Source: a marine gamma proteobacterium HTCC2080
Lineage (GTDB): Bacteria > Pseudomonadota > Gammaproteobacteria > Pseudomonadales > Halieaceae
Length of the DNA stretch: 33,954 nt
NCBI GenBank assembly: GCA_000169115.1
Contig: AAVV01000021.1
Span: forward strand, 1 to 33,954
Reading direction: 5' to 3'
Below, in pieces: positions 17,727 to 25,374 of the stretch. The translations under genes were made by a program, and so were the position numbers. Positions within the stretch are counted from its first letter, which is position 1. Each line of letters begins with the position of its first letter. The notes beneath the pieces were generated by a model that was not told the origin of the DNA, did no database searches, and was given only the letters and a program-made list of their open reading frames with translations.

Positions 17727-18494
17727 ATGTCCGATCGCTCAAGCTTAGAAAATCGCCATCAAATATTAACCATTTACGGGCGCAACGCCGTGTTTGAAGC
17801 CCTTTCTGACCCAACTATCGCATGTCTAAGGTTGCATTGGGCAACGAGCAATCAAAAATCTCCTGCAACAAAACGGATCCTGCAAGCATCAGAGGCCAGA
17901 GGAATAGACGTCAGAGAACACACGCGAAAAACATTGTCGCGCATTTCTCGTAATGGCAAACAAGATCAGGGCGTAGCGTTGGATATCACCTGCGAGAAGT
18001 TCAGCAGTTTCGATGAGCTCAAAGACTCCCTCTCTACCTCGTCGTTACGCATTCTAGCTCTCGATGGCATTACCAACCCACAAAATGTGGGCATGATAAT
18101 TAGATCCGCCGTCGCGGGAGGTATTGATGCCATCCTCTACCCCAAAAAAGGGGTGGCAACGTTGGGGCCCTTGGTTATCAAAGCATCTGCGGGCATCGTG
18201 TTTAAAGCGCCCATCATACCCTGCGATAGTCTGGCCCCAGCGCTGGAGCAGCTACAAATTGGCGGTGCCGCCATTGCAACGCTAGAAGGTAATAGTGCCA
18301 CCTCGCTCTTTACTTATCGTCCCGCAAAAAGCGTCGTGTATGTTTTGGGAGGTGAAAGCGACGGCGTATCTTCGCAGGTCTCTAACCTCGCCGATATTAA
18401 ACTGCACATCCCTATGGGTTCGGGCGTAGAGTCTCTCAATGTTGCAGTAGCAGCGTCATTGGTGGCCTATACCGACCACTTGACTAGCCAATGA
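17727..18494 (+). CDS. TrmH/SpoU-family RNA 2'-O-methyltransferase
   Basis: The protein uses S-adenosylmethionine to methylate a ribose in rRNA or tRNA. The 255-residue form from the ATG at 17727 has an N-terminal substrate-binding domain starting ILTIYGRNAVFEAL and then the knotted SPOUT domain. The three signature blocks are present: LDGITNPQNVGMIIRSA, YVLGGESDGVS and IPMGSGVESLNVAVA. The layout resembles RlmB (23S rRNA G2251), but motif details such as GGESDG in place of GAEGKG make the exact target uncertain. A TTG at 17709 could add six residues. I see no good ribosome-binding site for either start. Its promoter must overlap the start of the glutaredoxin-like gene. Confidence 0.88.
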   Translation: MSDRSSLENRHQILTIYGRNAVFEALSDPTIACLRLHWATSNQKSPATKRILQASEARGIDVREHTRKTLSRISRNGKQDQGVALDITCEKFSSFDELKDSLSTSSLRILALDGITNPQNVGMIIRSAVAGGIDAILYPKKGVATLGPLVIKASAGIVFKAPIIPCDSLAPALEQLQIGGAAIATLEGNSATSLFTYRPAKSVVYVLGGESDGVSSQVSNLADIKLHIPMGSGVESLNVAVAASLVAYTDHLTSQ

Positions 18495-18570
18495 AGACGC
18501 TAGTTGAAACCCTTATAAATTTCAAACGCTCACAGGTAATCCGCCGAGACCAAGGGCAACCCAACAGCCG

Positions 18571-19746
18571 TTACTTGGCGAGGGAACCCATAGCATCTTC
18601 AAGCCCACCCAGCGTAAGCGGAAACATATTCCCTTCCATTAGTTGATTAGTGATCCCAATCGATTGCGTGTACTGCCACTCATCTTTAGGCACTGGATTG
18701 AGCCACACACACTTACTGTAGGTATCTCTCAATCGACGCAACCATGACTCCCCAGCCTCTTCATTCCAATGCTCTACTGAACCACCAGGCTGAACGATCT
18801 CATAGGGTGACATCGACGCATCACCCACAATGACTACCTTGTAGTCATGACCATACTTGTGCATCAAGTCGAGGGTTGCTGTGCGCTGATTGTGGCGCCG
18901 AATATTATTCTTCCACACGCTTTCGTAAACAAAGTTGTGAAAGTAAAAATATTCGAGATGCTTAAATTCTGTGTGGGCCGCTGAGAACAACTCCTCACAA
19001 ACTTTAATATGCGGGTCCATTGACCCACCTACATCAAGAAACAACAGCACTTTAACGGCATTATGTCGCTCAGGAACCATTTTGATGTCGAGCATTCCAG
19101 CATTACGCGCTGTAGAGCTTATGGTGTCATCGAGATCGAGTTCATCCGCCGCGCCTGTGCGAGCAAACTTTCGTAAGCGTCTCAGAGCAACCTTAATGTT
19201 ACGGGTGCCCAGCTCAACGCCATCGTCATAGTTTTTGAAATCGCGTCGATCCCAAACTTTAACGGCGCGCTTACTCTTACCCTCACCCCCAATGCGGATA
19301 CCTTCCGGGTTATACCCATCGTTACCAAAGGGAGATGTTCCCTCAGTGCCTATCCATTTATTGCCGCCCTTGTGCTTTTTTTTCTGCTCTTCGAGTCGCT
19401 CCTTGAAAGTCTCAATCAATTTCTCCAGGCCACCCAAAGATTCAATTTTTTCCTTCTCTTCATCAGAGAGCTGCTTAATAAACTCTGATCGAAGCCAGTC
19501 GTCTGGAATTAAAGCTTCGATGACATCATCTAGCCCCTCTAACTCACGAAAGTGGAGTCCAAAAGCGCGATCAAAGCGATCGTAATATTTTTCATCTTTG
19601 ACCATCACCGCTCGAGACAAATTGTAAAAGGCGTCGATGTCAGCGAAGGCAAGGTTGCGCCTCATAGCCAACAACAAATCCAAAAGCTCCCGGGGCGTCA
19701 CCGGGATGCCAGCATCCTTTAAACCATGGAAAAAATTTACCAACAT
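18571..19746 (-). CDS. VWA-domain protein, CoxE-like, partner of MoxR ATPase
   Basis: The 391-residue cytoplasmic protein has a helical N-terminal half and a von Willebrand A-like domain starting near residue 230 (VKVLLFLDVGGSMDP). The metal site is DVGGS (238-242) rather than the usual DxSxS, so the first serine is glycine. Related CoxE-like proteins, as I recall, carry the same change. A charged, Lys-rich linker (EEQKKKHKGGNKW) separates the two parts. It follows the MoxR gene by 12 bases. MoxR-VWA pairs act as chaperone-like systems that insert cofactors or remodel protein complexes, but the client of this pair is unknown. It is the last gene of the dnaX-recR-rnd transcription unit. Confidence 0.88.
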   Translation of the reverse strand: MLVNFFHGLKDAGIPVTPRELLDLLLAMRRNLAFADIDAFYNLSRAVMVKDEKYYDRFDRAFGLHFRELEGLDDVIEALIPDDWLRSEFIKQLSDEEKEKIESLGGLEKLIETFKERLEEQKKKHKGGNKWIGTEGTSPFGNDGYNPEGIRIGGEGKSKRAVKVWDRRDFKNYDDGVELGTRNIKVALRRLRKFARTGAADELDLDDTISSTARNAGMLDIKMVPERHNAVKVLLFLDVGGSMDPHIKVCEELFSAAHTEFKHLEYFYFHNFVYESVWKNNIRRHNQRTATLDLMHKYGHDYKVVIVGDASMSPYEIVQPGGSVEHWNEEAGESWLRRLRDTYSKCVWLNPVPKDEWQYTQSIGITNQLMEGNMFPLTLGGLEDAMGSLAK

Positions 19747-19758
19747 GGCAACTGCCCC

Positions 19759-20604
19759 TTAACGCGTTTCTCGCCGATGCATAAACGCCAGCCGCTCTAG
19801 CAGCTGCACATCCTGCTCGTTTTTCAGCAGCGCGCCATACAGTGGCGGGATCGCCTTAGACGCATCTCTATTCTTTAGGACCTCGTCAGGAATTTCATCG
19901 GCCATTAACAACTTCAACCAATCAATAAGCTCTGAGGTAGAGGGCTTTTTCTTGAGCCCTGGGATCGATCGCAGTTCAAAAAACACCTCAAGCGCTTCAG
20001 CAACAAGGTCTTGAGTAATACTTGGATGATGCACGTCAATTATCTCGCGCATCGTATCCCGGTCAGGAAAGTTGATGAAGTGGAAGAAACAGCGACGCAA
20101 AAACGCATCGGGCAGCTCTTTCTCGTTATTAGAAGTAATGATAATAATTGGCCGCTGCTTCGCTTTAATAGTCTCGCCAGTCTCGTAAACAAAGAATTCC
20201 ATACGATCAAGCTCTACCAACAGGTCGTTGGGAAATTCAATGTCAGCCTTATCAACCTCATCAATGAGCAAGACCACTTGCTCATCCGCGTCAAACGCCT
20301 CCCACAACTTGCCCTTTTTGATGTAATTGGCGATATCCTGAACTTTGCCATCACCCAGCTGCGAATCCCGAAGACGCGACACCGCGTCGTATTCATAAAG
20401 GCCCTGTTGTGCCTTGGTTGTCGATTTAATGTGCCATTGGATGAGGCGCATACCTAGGCCTGCGGCCACTTCCTCAGCCAACATAGTCTTGCCCGTGCCA
20501 GGCTCACCTTTGATCAGCAAGGGGCGCTCAAGATTAACGGCAGCATTAACTGCCATTCGAAGGTCATCGGTGGCGACGTAACGTTCAGTACCTGTAAATT
20601 TCAT
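19759..20604 (-). CDS. MoxR-family AAA+ ATPase
   Basis: The 281-residue protein is a single AAA+ module. Walker A is GEPGTGKT at 33-40, Walker B is VLLIDEVDKAD with Asp115-Glu116, and sensor 1 is IIITSNNEKELPDAFLRR. A C-terminal lid helical bundle follows. Family members form hexameric rings and work with VWA-domain partners to remodel protein complexes. The partner here is the next gene, 12 bases downstream. The ATG overlaps the end of the small membrane-protein gene by four bases (ATGA), so the three are probably co-translated. Confidence 0.95.
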   Translation of the reverse strand: MKFTGTERYVATDDLRMAVNAAVNLERPLLIKGEPGTGKTMLAEEVAAGLGMRLIQWHIKSTTKAQQGLYEYDAVSRLRDSQLGDGKVQDIANYIKKGKLWEAFDADEQVVLLIDEVDKADIEFPNDLLVELDRMEFFVYETGETIKAKQRPIIIITSNNEKELPDAFLRRCFFHFINFPDRDTMREIIDVHHPSITQDLVAEALEVFFELRSIPGLKKKPSTSELIDWLKLLMADEIPDEVLKNRDASKAIPPLYGALLKNEQDVQLLERLAFMHRRETR

Positions 20605-21026
20605 GAGATATCTCGGGGTTGAGTTGATTGGAAATTGTCCGGTTGTACGCCGGAAGATGGATCTTTGGATGTATATTCAGCTCGCGATAAGCGAGGCTTC
20701 AATGGAAAAAGCCAAAATGACAAGGCCGCCAAAATCATGCAGCCCGCGCTACTTGTCAGTAATACCCACACGGCATGACGTGCCGAAGACCAGCCATCAA
20801 GAAATGCCGCATTAAACAGCGCCACAATGAGTGCTGGCGCCAGGGAGTCGGCCTCGAGACCGGGCATTACAGGCGTCAACAGTAATGCAGCCAATAGACC
20901 CGTCAACAAACGCCTGTAACCCTCGGGCAACGGGGCCAACCAAAATCGGTGAATCAGCACCAGGGAAATGAGGCCCGCACCGGTGTAACAAAGCATAGCG
21001 ACCACATAGGATTGGCTAGTGAGCAT
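20601..21026 (-). CDS. Small inner-membrane protein of unknown function
   Basis: The start is the ATG at 21026, with GAGG six bases upstream (a TTG at 21032 is the alternative). The 141-residue product has about four hydrophobic segments: SYVVAMLCYTGAGLISLVLI, LLTGLLAALLLTPVM, LAPALIVALFNAAFL, and WVLLTSSAGCMILAALSFWL. A polar C-terminal tail follows. It overlaps ycgL upstream by 11 bases and moxR downstream by four. I recognise no family. Its placement suggests that it could anchor or serve the MoxR/VWA pair at the membrane, but that is inference from position only. Confidence 0.78.
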   Translation of the reverse strand: MLTSQSYVVAMLCYTGAGLISLVLIHRFWLAPLPEGYRRLLTGLLAALLLTPVMPGLEADSLAPALIVALFNAAFLDGWSSARHAVWVLLTSSAGCMILAALSFWLFPLKPRLSRAEYTSKDPSSGVQPDNFQSTQPRDIS

Positions 21027-21282
21027 CAGCAACCTCGGTGGATTCAGCGCCGGAGCCCGGAGGCAACTGCAAAAAGAACCCTTGCTCTGAAATTGCGCTC
21101 AGAACTTCTTCAGCATCATAACGAGCCAACTGGCGCTCAGAGGTCAAATTCAGAGACAACGCCAACTCAGGAGATCCAAATGTTTGGCGAAGCACCTCCG
21201 GTAACTCATCAAAACTGGCGCCTCTGGGCAAATAAAGATAAGTGTCTTTTTTTCTCGAACTGCGAAACACTTCAACCAACAT
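21016..21282 (-). CDS. ycgL: YcgL-domain protein
   Basis: The protein has 88 residues and begins [20 protein letters not shown], the conserved YcgL start, with GGAGAG seven bases upstream of the ATG. Later segments, LALSLNLTSERQLAR and AISEQGFFLQLPP, also fit the family (PF05166). YcgL is a small alpha/beta fold of unknown biochemical role found mainly in gammaproteobacteria and often next to rnd. It overlaps the rnd stop by 11 bases, so it probably depends on rnd translation. Confidence 0.92.
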   Translation of the reverse strand: MLVEVFRSSRKKDTYLYLPRGASFDELPEVLRQTFGSPELALSLNLTSERQLARYDAEEVLSAISEQGFFLQLPPGSGAESTEVADAH

Positions 21283-22414
21283 CGTGGTGCTCTCCCAGCA
21301 AACGCTGCGCCTCAAGTTCTAAGGGTTGAATAACCGCCGCTTTACGCCAGCCCTGCCAATGTACCGGACGGGGCACACTGCCATCACCGGTGGCAAAGCT
21401 TGCGAGCATTTCAAGCTCCCTAGAAGGCATCAATATTTCCACATTCATCCCTAATTCAAGTGCCAATGCTGCCATGGCGGGTGCCAAAGACTTAGCAAGC
21501 TTGCGCACCCGACTATTAGAAGGTGCCGGAATGGGCGCAGGCGGATCACTCAAGCCTCGCTCACTGGCACTTTCAATAAGGGTCATCAACTGCTTACCCT
21601 CTCTGCGCACAACACCCGCAGGCATGCTATCAGCCGCCGCTAGCTGTGGCATCGAGGTGGGAATTCTTTTCGCAAGATCTAGGATTACTTTATCGTGCAA
21701 AATCCAATTGCGTGGTCGGTTGCGATCGCGAGCCTTCGACTCACGCCAGTCTATCAAATCTAGCAATACGGCAAGCTGTTGAGAATTGAGTTTCCAAGCC
21801 GATTTGAATTTTGCCAAGGGGCCTCGACCACCCGTCACCATTGCGGCACTTTCCTCAAGAATCCAGGATAAATAACCGCTGGCTTCAGCCCGCGCCTCAA
21901 GTATGGGCCAGCACTGCGCCAAAAAAGTGACGTCCTGCATAGCGTAATGGCATTGCGCGTCGGTTAATGGACGCACTAACCAATCTGACTGAGTTTCGTC
22001 TTTGGCGACATCAATGCTCAACAGATCATGCACTAGGTCTCGGTAGCTCAGACCGAAGCCGAGGCCCAGCATAGCCGCAGCCTTCTGAGTATCGATCATC
22101 GGTCGTGGAAGCACACCTAGCCAGCGCTCAAAAACCTCCAAGTCCTCACTAGCACTGTGCAAAATTTTGATGAGGTCTGTTTGACGAAAAAGCTTCTGCA
22201 GTGGTTGCGTATCGTCGAGCGTTAAGGGATCAAGCAACCAACATTGCCCGGCAGCAGCAAGCTGTATCAGGGCAACTTCAGGATAAAAAGTATCTCGGCG
22301 TCTGAATTCGGTATCCACCGCCACAAATGCCTCCTGAGAAATCAGGGCGACCATCTCATTAAGCGCCGTAGTATCTCTCACCCATCGACAGCTGGTATCT
22401 GGGAATTCAATCAT
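21272..22414 (-). CDS. rnd: Ribonuclease D
   Basis: RNase D is a 3'-to-5' exoribonuclease that trims tRNA precursors and other small RNAs. The 380-residue length is close to E. coli (375). The DEDD-y active site is complete: Asp34 and Glu36 in [10 protein letters not shown], Asp91 in [10 protein letters not shown], and Tyr157/Asp161 in YAMQDVTFL. An HRDC domain follows ([21 protein letters not shown], about residues 210-270), and then a second helical C-terminal region. The ATG overlaps the recR stop by four bases, placing it in the same translationally coupled string. Confidence 0.96.
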   Translation of the reverse strand: MIEFPDTSCRWVRDTTALNEMVALISQEAFVAVDTEFRRRDTFYPEVALIQLAAAGQCWLLDPLTLDDTQPLQKLFRQTDLIKILHSASEDLEVFERWLGVLPRPMIDTQKAAAMLGLGFGLSYRDLVHDLLSIDVAKDETQSDWLVRPLTDAQCHYAMQDVTFLAQCWPILEARAEASGYLSWILEESAAMVTGGRGPLAKFKSAWKLNSQQLAVLLDLIDWRESKARDRNRPRNWILHDKVILDLAKRIPTSMPQLAAADSMPAGVVRREGKQLMTLIESASERGLSDPPAPIPAPSNSRVRKLAKSLAPAMAALALELGMNVEILMPSRELEMLASFATGDGSVPRPVHWQGWRKAAVIQPLELEAQRLLGEHHDVG

Positions 22415-23025
22415 TTCGAACTCTCACCCGGTAGCGGTGTGCGGCCACTCAGTGCGTGCGCAAGCGTTGAAGCATCGAGGTATTCAAGTTCCCCGCCTAA
22501 GGGAACGCCATGGGCAATTCTGGAAACTGCTATATCCTCCTGTTGCGCTCGCTGGGCAATATAAAACGCTGTGGCCTCTCCCTCCACCGTTGGATTAGTG
22601 GCTAGGATCACTTCCCTAATCGCCTCAGACCTAAATCGCTCCTCCAACCGATCGAGACCAATATCCTCTGGACCAATACCATCGATTGGAGACAGGTGCC
22701 CCATAAGTACGAAATAGAGCCCTCGGAAACTAGCGGTTTGCTCAAGTGCCATGACATCTCCGGGGGCCTCAACAACGCACAGCAAGGTGTGATCCCGACG
22801 AGGATCGGAGCACAGCTCACAGAGCTCGAGCTCTGTAAAATTTCTGCAGGATTTACAGCGGCCCACACGTTCAAGCGCCTGAGACAGTGCCCCCGACAGA
22901 GTTTCTGCCCCTTGCCGATCGCGCTCTAGCAAATGCAGTGTCATGCGTTGCGCCGACTTCGGGCCGACCCCTGGGAGGCAGCGCAAAGCTTCAATGAGGT
23001 CATTAATAGACGGAGATAGCTTCAT
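22411..23025 (-). CDS. recR: Recombination protein RecR
   Basis: RecR works with RecO (and RecF) to load RecA onto SSB-coated single-stranded DNA during gap repair. The 204-residue protein has the N-terminal helix-hairpin-helix ([15 protein letters not shown]), a four-cysteine zinc site at Cys57, Cys60, Cys69 and Cys72, and a Toprim domain beginning [15 protein letters not shown]. The cysteine positions are identical to those in E. coli. It follows ybaB by 11 bases, the standard dnaX-ybaB-recR order. Confidence 0.98.
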   Translation of the reverse strand: MKLSPSINDLIEALRCLPGVGPKSAQRMTLHLLERDRQGAETLSGALSQALERVGRCKSCRNFTELELCELCSDPRRDHTLLCVVEAPGDVMALEQTASFRGLYFVLMGHLSPIDGIGPEDIGLDRLEERFRSEAIREVILATNPTVEGEATAFYIAQRAQQEDIAVSRIAHGVPLGGELEYLDASTLAHALSGRTPLPGESSK

Positions 23026-23036
23026 TTATAAATGCC

Positions 23037-23354
23037 CTAGATAGGCATCTTGAAGCCGTCTGGAAGATTAATACCCGCAGTTACCGAAGCCATACATTCT
23101 TGCGCAGCTGCCTGCGCGCGACGCACCGCGTCGTTGACCGCGGCGGCTAGCAAGTCCTCTAATATTTCTCGGGGCTCTTGCATTAGGGACGGATCAACCT
23201 CAACACCCGAAACCGCCATATCACCCCTCATGCGCACCTTCACCAAACCGGCTCCAGCCTCACCGGTGACCTCGACTGCTTTGACGCTCTCCTGCGCTTT
23301 CGCAAAGCCCTCTTGCATTTGCTGAGCCTGCTTCATCAAGTTACCAATTTTCAT
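23037..23354 (-). CDS. ybaB: YbaB/EbfC nucleoid-associated protein
   Basis: The protein has 105 residues and forms a dimeric DNA-binding protein in this family. It opens MKIGNLMKQAQQMQEGFAKAQ, has the central segment GLVKVRMRGDMAVSGVEVDPSLM, and a C-terminal helix running into GINLPDGFKMPI, all typical. It lies 12 bases after dnaX and 11 before recR, the widely conserved arrangement. Confidence 0.97.
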   Translation of the reverse strand: MKIGNLMKQAQQMQEGFAKAQESVKAVEVTGEAGAGLVKVRMRGDMAVSGVEVDPSLMQEPREILEDLLAAAVNDAVRRAQAAAQECMASVTAGINLPDGFKMPI

Positions 23355-23366
23355 GCTGTCCGCCCT

Positions 23367-25073
23367 CTATTGCCTAGGTCTGATACTGCCATCTACGACC
23401 ATACCGTCAAACTCAGCCAGCAACGCTGCTAGCTGGGGATCATGCTCCAAAGCGAGCTCTGCCTCGCGCTGGCGCTCGGCCGCCTGTATTTGCCGCAACC
23501 TGAAGGGCGTTAATTCACCCACCTGCCCAGCCACTATCGAGACCTCAACGGGCAATGTCAGAAGCTGGTTAAACGCCATTTCTAGGGCAGATACCTGCCT
23601 CTCCTGGAATAGAGACGCATTGTTACTGTCGATCACAAACTCAAGCCGCCTTCCTTTGATCGCCACTAATTCACAGTGCAACGCCACGCTTTGCGTTATT
23701 CCCACGAGCCCTAACTCATCAAAAAAAGCAGGCCATGACTCGGACGAGGGTAAATCGGCCGCATCATCAGTAGTCACTTGCGGTGCAACCGTTAGTGGCG
23801 GGAGATTTACCGCTGCACCTGTCGGTTCCAGCGCCCCAGAAACTGGCAACGCCGCAGCGGGCTTGATCGCGATAGTCTCCGCTTCATTTGCTGTTTTCAC
23901 CACCGGCGGCGCCGGTGGATCAGGCTTTTTTCTAGCGGGATCTACTCCTGATGGACCACCGCCGCTGCCACTGCCCGCCACTGGCATCTCTGCCGGTCTG
24001 AAGGCGATCATGCGTAGCAGCGTCATTTCCAGTGCAATGCGCGGGTCTGGAGCCACCGGTAAATCCCTGCGTCCGTTAACGGCGAACTGATAAAACAGCT
24101 GTGTCTCGTCTAAGGAAAGTGTCGCAGCCAGCTCTCGAATTTTATTTTCTTCCAACGTATCACCAGTCAGACTGCCCGGAACCATTTGAGCCAGGGTGAG
24201 CTGATGCAGTAACGAAATTACTTCCTCTAACGTAGACGCGTAATCGGGTGCGTGCTCAGCAATACTGTCGACGCAGGCCAGTATTTTTGCAGCATCACCC
24301 TCAGCGACTCGCGTCATAAGCTCTAACACTCGCCCTCGATCTACGGTACCAAGCATGTCCCTAACGTCGGCTTCTTGCAGCTGGCCTGACCCATAAGCTA
24401 TTGCCTGATCGGTTAAACTCAACGCATCCCGCATTGACCCGGCCGCGGCTCTACCTAACAGCGTCAATGCTGGGCTTTCGAACTCAACAGCTTCCTCTGC
24501 CAAAATCTTCTCTAGGTGCTCCACTACCTGCTCAGGCAGCATGTTTTTCAAATTAAACTGCAGGCAACGTGACAAAATAGTCGCGGGTAGCTTCTGTGGG
24601 TCGGTGGTTGCTAATAAAAACTTCGCATGAGGGGGTGGCTCTTCGAGTGTTTTCAGCAATGCGTTGAAGCTGTGGTTAGACAGCATATGCACTTCGTCGA
24701 TTAGGTATATCTTGAAACGTGCGCGGCTGGGTGCGTACTGAACGTTATCAAGCAGCTCGCGGGTGTCTTCTACCTTTGTTCGGGACGCCGCGTCCACTTC
24801 GATCAGGTCAACAGACCGCCCTTCGGCAATCTCACGACAAGACCCACATTCTCCACAGGGCTCAGAGCCTACCCCTACTTCGCAGTTTAAACACTTTGCC
24901 AATATCCTAGCGACCGTGGTTTTCCCCACGCCCCGAGTACCGGTAAACAAATAAGCATGGTGCAGTCGATCGTTGTCGAGCGCATTCACCAATGCCCGCA
25001 GCACATGTTGCTGCCCCACCATTTCGTGGAATGTGCGGGGGCGCCATTTTCGCGCTAACACCTGGTAACTCAT
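23367..25073 (-). CDS. dnaX: DNA polymerase III subunits tau and (by frameshift) gamma
   Basis: DnaX is the motor of the clamp loader. I start it at MSYQVLARKWRPRTF (25073), the conserved start; a longer form from 25127 would run into the SRP RNA gene. The tau product is 568 residues. Walker A is GTRGVGKT (45-52), the zinc cysteines are Cys64, Cys73, Cys76 and Cys79, and Walker B is LIDEVH at 124-129. A proline/alanine-rich linker follows from about residue 375. At codons 381-383 (Arg-Lys-Lys) the mRNA reads AGA AAA AAG, and a -1 slip there gives alanine and then a TGA. The resulting gamma form would have 384 residues, carrying the ATPase and collar region but lacking the tau C-terminal region that contacts helicase and polymerase. 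Confidence 0.97.
   Translation of the reverse strand: MSYQVLARKWRPRTFHEMVGQQHVLRALVNALDNDRLHHAYLFTGTRGVGKTTVARILAKCLNCEVGVGSEPCGECGSCREIAEGRSVDLIEVDAASRTKVEDTRELLDNVQYAPSRARFKIYLIDEVHMLSNHSFNALLKTLEEPPPHAKFLLATTDPQKLPATILSRCLQFNLKNMLPEQVVEHLEKILAEEAVEFESPALTLLGRAAAGSMRDALSLTDQAIAYGSGQLQEADVRDMLGTVDRGRVLELMTRVAEGDAAKILACVDSIAEHAPDYASTLEEVISLLHQLTLAQMVPGSLTGDTLEENKIRELAATLSLDETQLFYQFAVNGRRDLPVAPDPRIALEMTLLRMIAFRPAEMPVAGSGSGGGPSGVDPARKKPDPPAPPVVKTANEAETIAIKPAAALPVSGALEPTGAAVNLPPLTVAPQVTTDDAADLPSSESWPAFFDELGLVGITQSVALHCELVAIKGRRLEFVIDSNNASLFQERQVSALEMAFNQLLTLPVEVSIVAGQVGELTPFRLRQIQAAERQREAELALEHDPQLAALLAEFDGMVVDGSIRPRQ
23900..23949 (-). promoter_or_regulatory. Programmed -1 ribosomal frameshift signal in dnaX
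   Basis: Three elements line up on the mRNA sense (minus) strand. An AGGAG Shine-Dalgarno-like element lies at 23949-23945. Thirteen bases later is the slippery heptamer A AAA AAG at 23931-23925, in the correct zero-frame phase. Six bases further on is a hairpin, CCACCGGC-GCC-GCCGGTGG at 23918-23900, with eight perfect pairs and a three-base loop. After slipping, the next codons are GCC and TGA (23922-23920), inside the spacer. E. coli dnaX uses the same heptamer and the same arrangement, with a stop two codons on. The layout is seen; that slippage occurs in this organism is inference. Confidence 0.88.
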
Positions 25074-25107
25074 AGACCCATTGCCGATTGTCACCCGAAT
25101 AATTGGA

Positions 25108-25217
25108 GGTGACCCGAGCAGCCACACCCCGGCACCCGAATCAGTAACTACCGTTGCTCCCTTCCGGGCCTGGCGGAGTTCATTACCTATCGCTGCGAGG
25201 GGACCACCCGAGTCACC
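25108..25217 (-). ncRNA. ffs: Signal recognition particle RNA (4.5S)
   Basis: The minus strand holds the conserved SRP apical hairpin: CCAGGCCCGGAAGGGAGCAA with the GGAA tetraloop at 25165-25162. The asymmetric internal loop that binds Ffh surrounds it. The outer ends pair: GGTGAC at 25217-25212 with GTCACC at 25113-25108, continued by mostly G-C and G-U pairs inward. That gives a rod of about 110 nucleotides, similar to E. coli 4.5S RNA (114). End coordinates are from the pairing and may be a few bases off. It lies 34 bases before dnaX on the same strand, an arrangement also known in Pseudomonas. The RNA works with Ffh and FtsY to target membrane proteins. Confidence 0.93.
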
Positions 25218-25222
25218 ATTGA

Positions 25223-25239
25223 CCCCGCAATGAGCGGGG
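25223..25239 (-). other. GC hairpin in the presumed 5' leader of the SRP RNA
   Basis: CCCCGC-AATGA-GCGGGG is a perfect six-pair stem five bases upstream of the mature SRP RNA end. If transcription begins near 25238 (see the promoter candidate at 25245-25273), the hairpin would be the removable precursor leader. There is no T-run on either strand, so it is not a normal terminator. Confidence 0.4.
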
Positions 25240-25244
25240 CGCGT

Positions 25245-25273
25245 AGTGTCGCGAAAACTAAGCTGATCCGCAA
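25245..25273 (-). promoter_or_regulatory. Candidate promoter for ffs-dnaX
   Basis: On the minus strand, TTGCGG (25273-25268) and GACACT (25250-25245) are spaced by 17 bases and followed by a GC-rich discriminator (ACGCGCCCC), as expected for a stable-RNA promoter. Both hexamers are weak matches, so this rests mostly on geometry. Confidence 0.3.
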
Positions 25274-25303
25274 CATTAAGCGTGACGTAAGTTCTAAGAT
25301 TGC

Positions 25304-25322
25304 ATGTTAATCTAATTTACAT
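25304..25322. promoter_or_regulatory. Imperfect palindrome upstream of the efflux operon, possible TetR operator
   Basis: ATGTTAAT-CTA-ATTTACAT has seven of eight arm positions paired around a three-base centre. It lies about 52 bases before the adaptor gene's ATG. TetR-family repressors bind dyads of this size, and a TetR gene ends the operon, so autorepression is plausible. I could not place a clear promoter around it. Confidence 0.4.
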
Positions 25323-25374
25323 TGAGCAAAACACCTCGATCAATGCCCCAACCGATGCACTGGAGCTCAGCACC

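Noticed and set aside
18504-18525. TTGAAA/TTTCAA inverted repeat between the methyltransferase and VWA genes as a terminator
   Set aside because: Only six A/T-rich pairs with a ten-base loop and no T-run; too weak to call.
25074-25127. N-terminal extension of DnaX from an upstream start at 25127
   Set aside because: The conserved family start is MSYQVLARKW at 25073, and the extension would overlap the 3' end of the SRP RNA gene.
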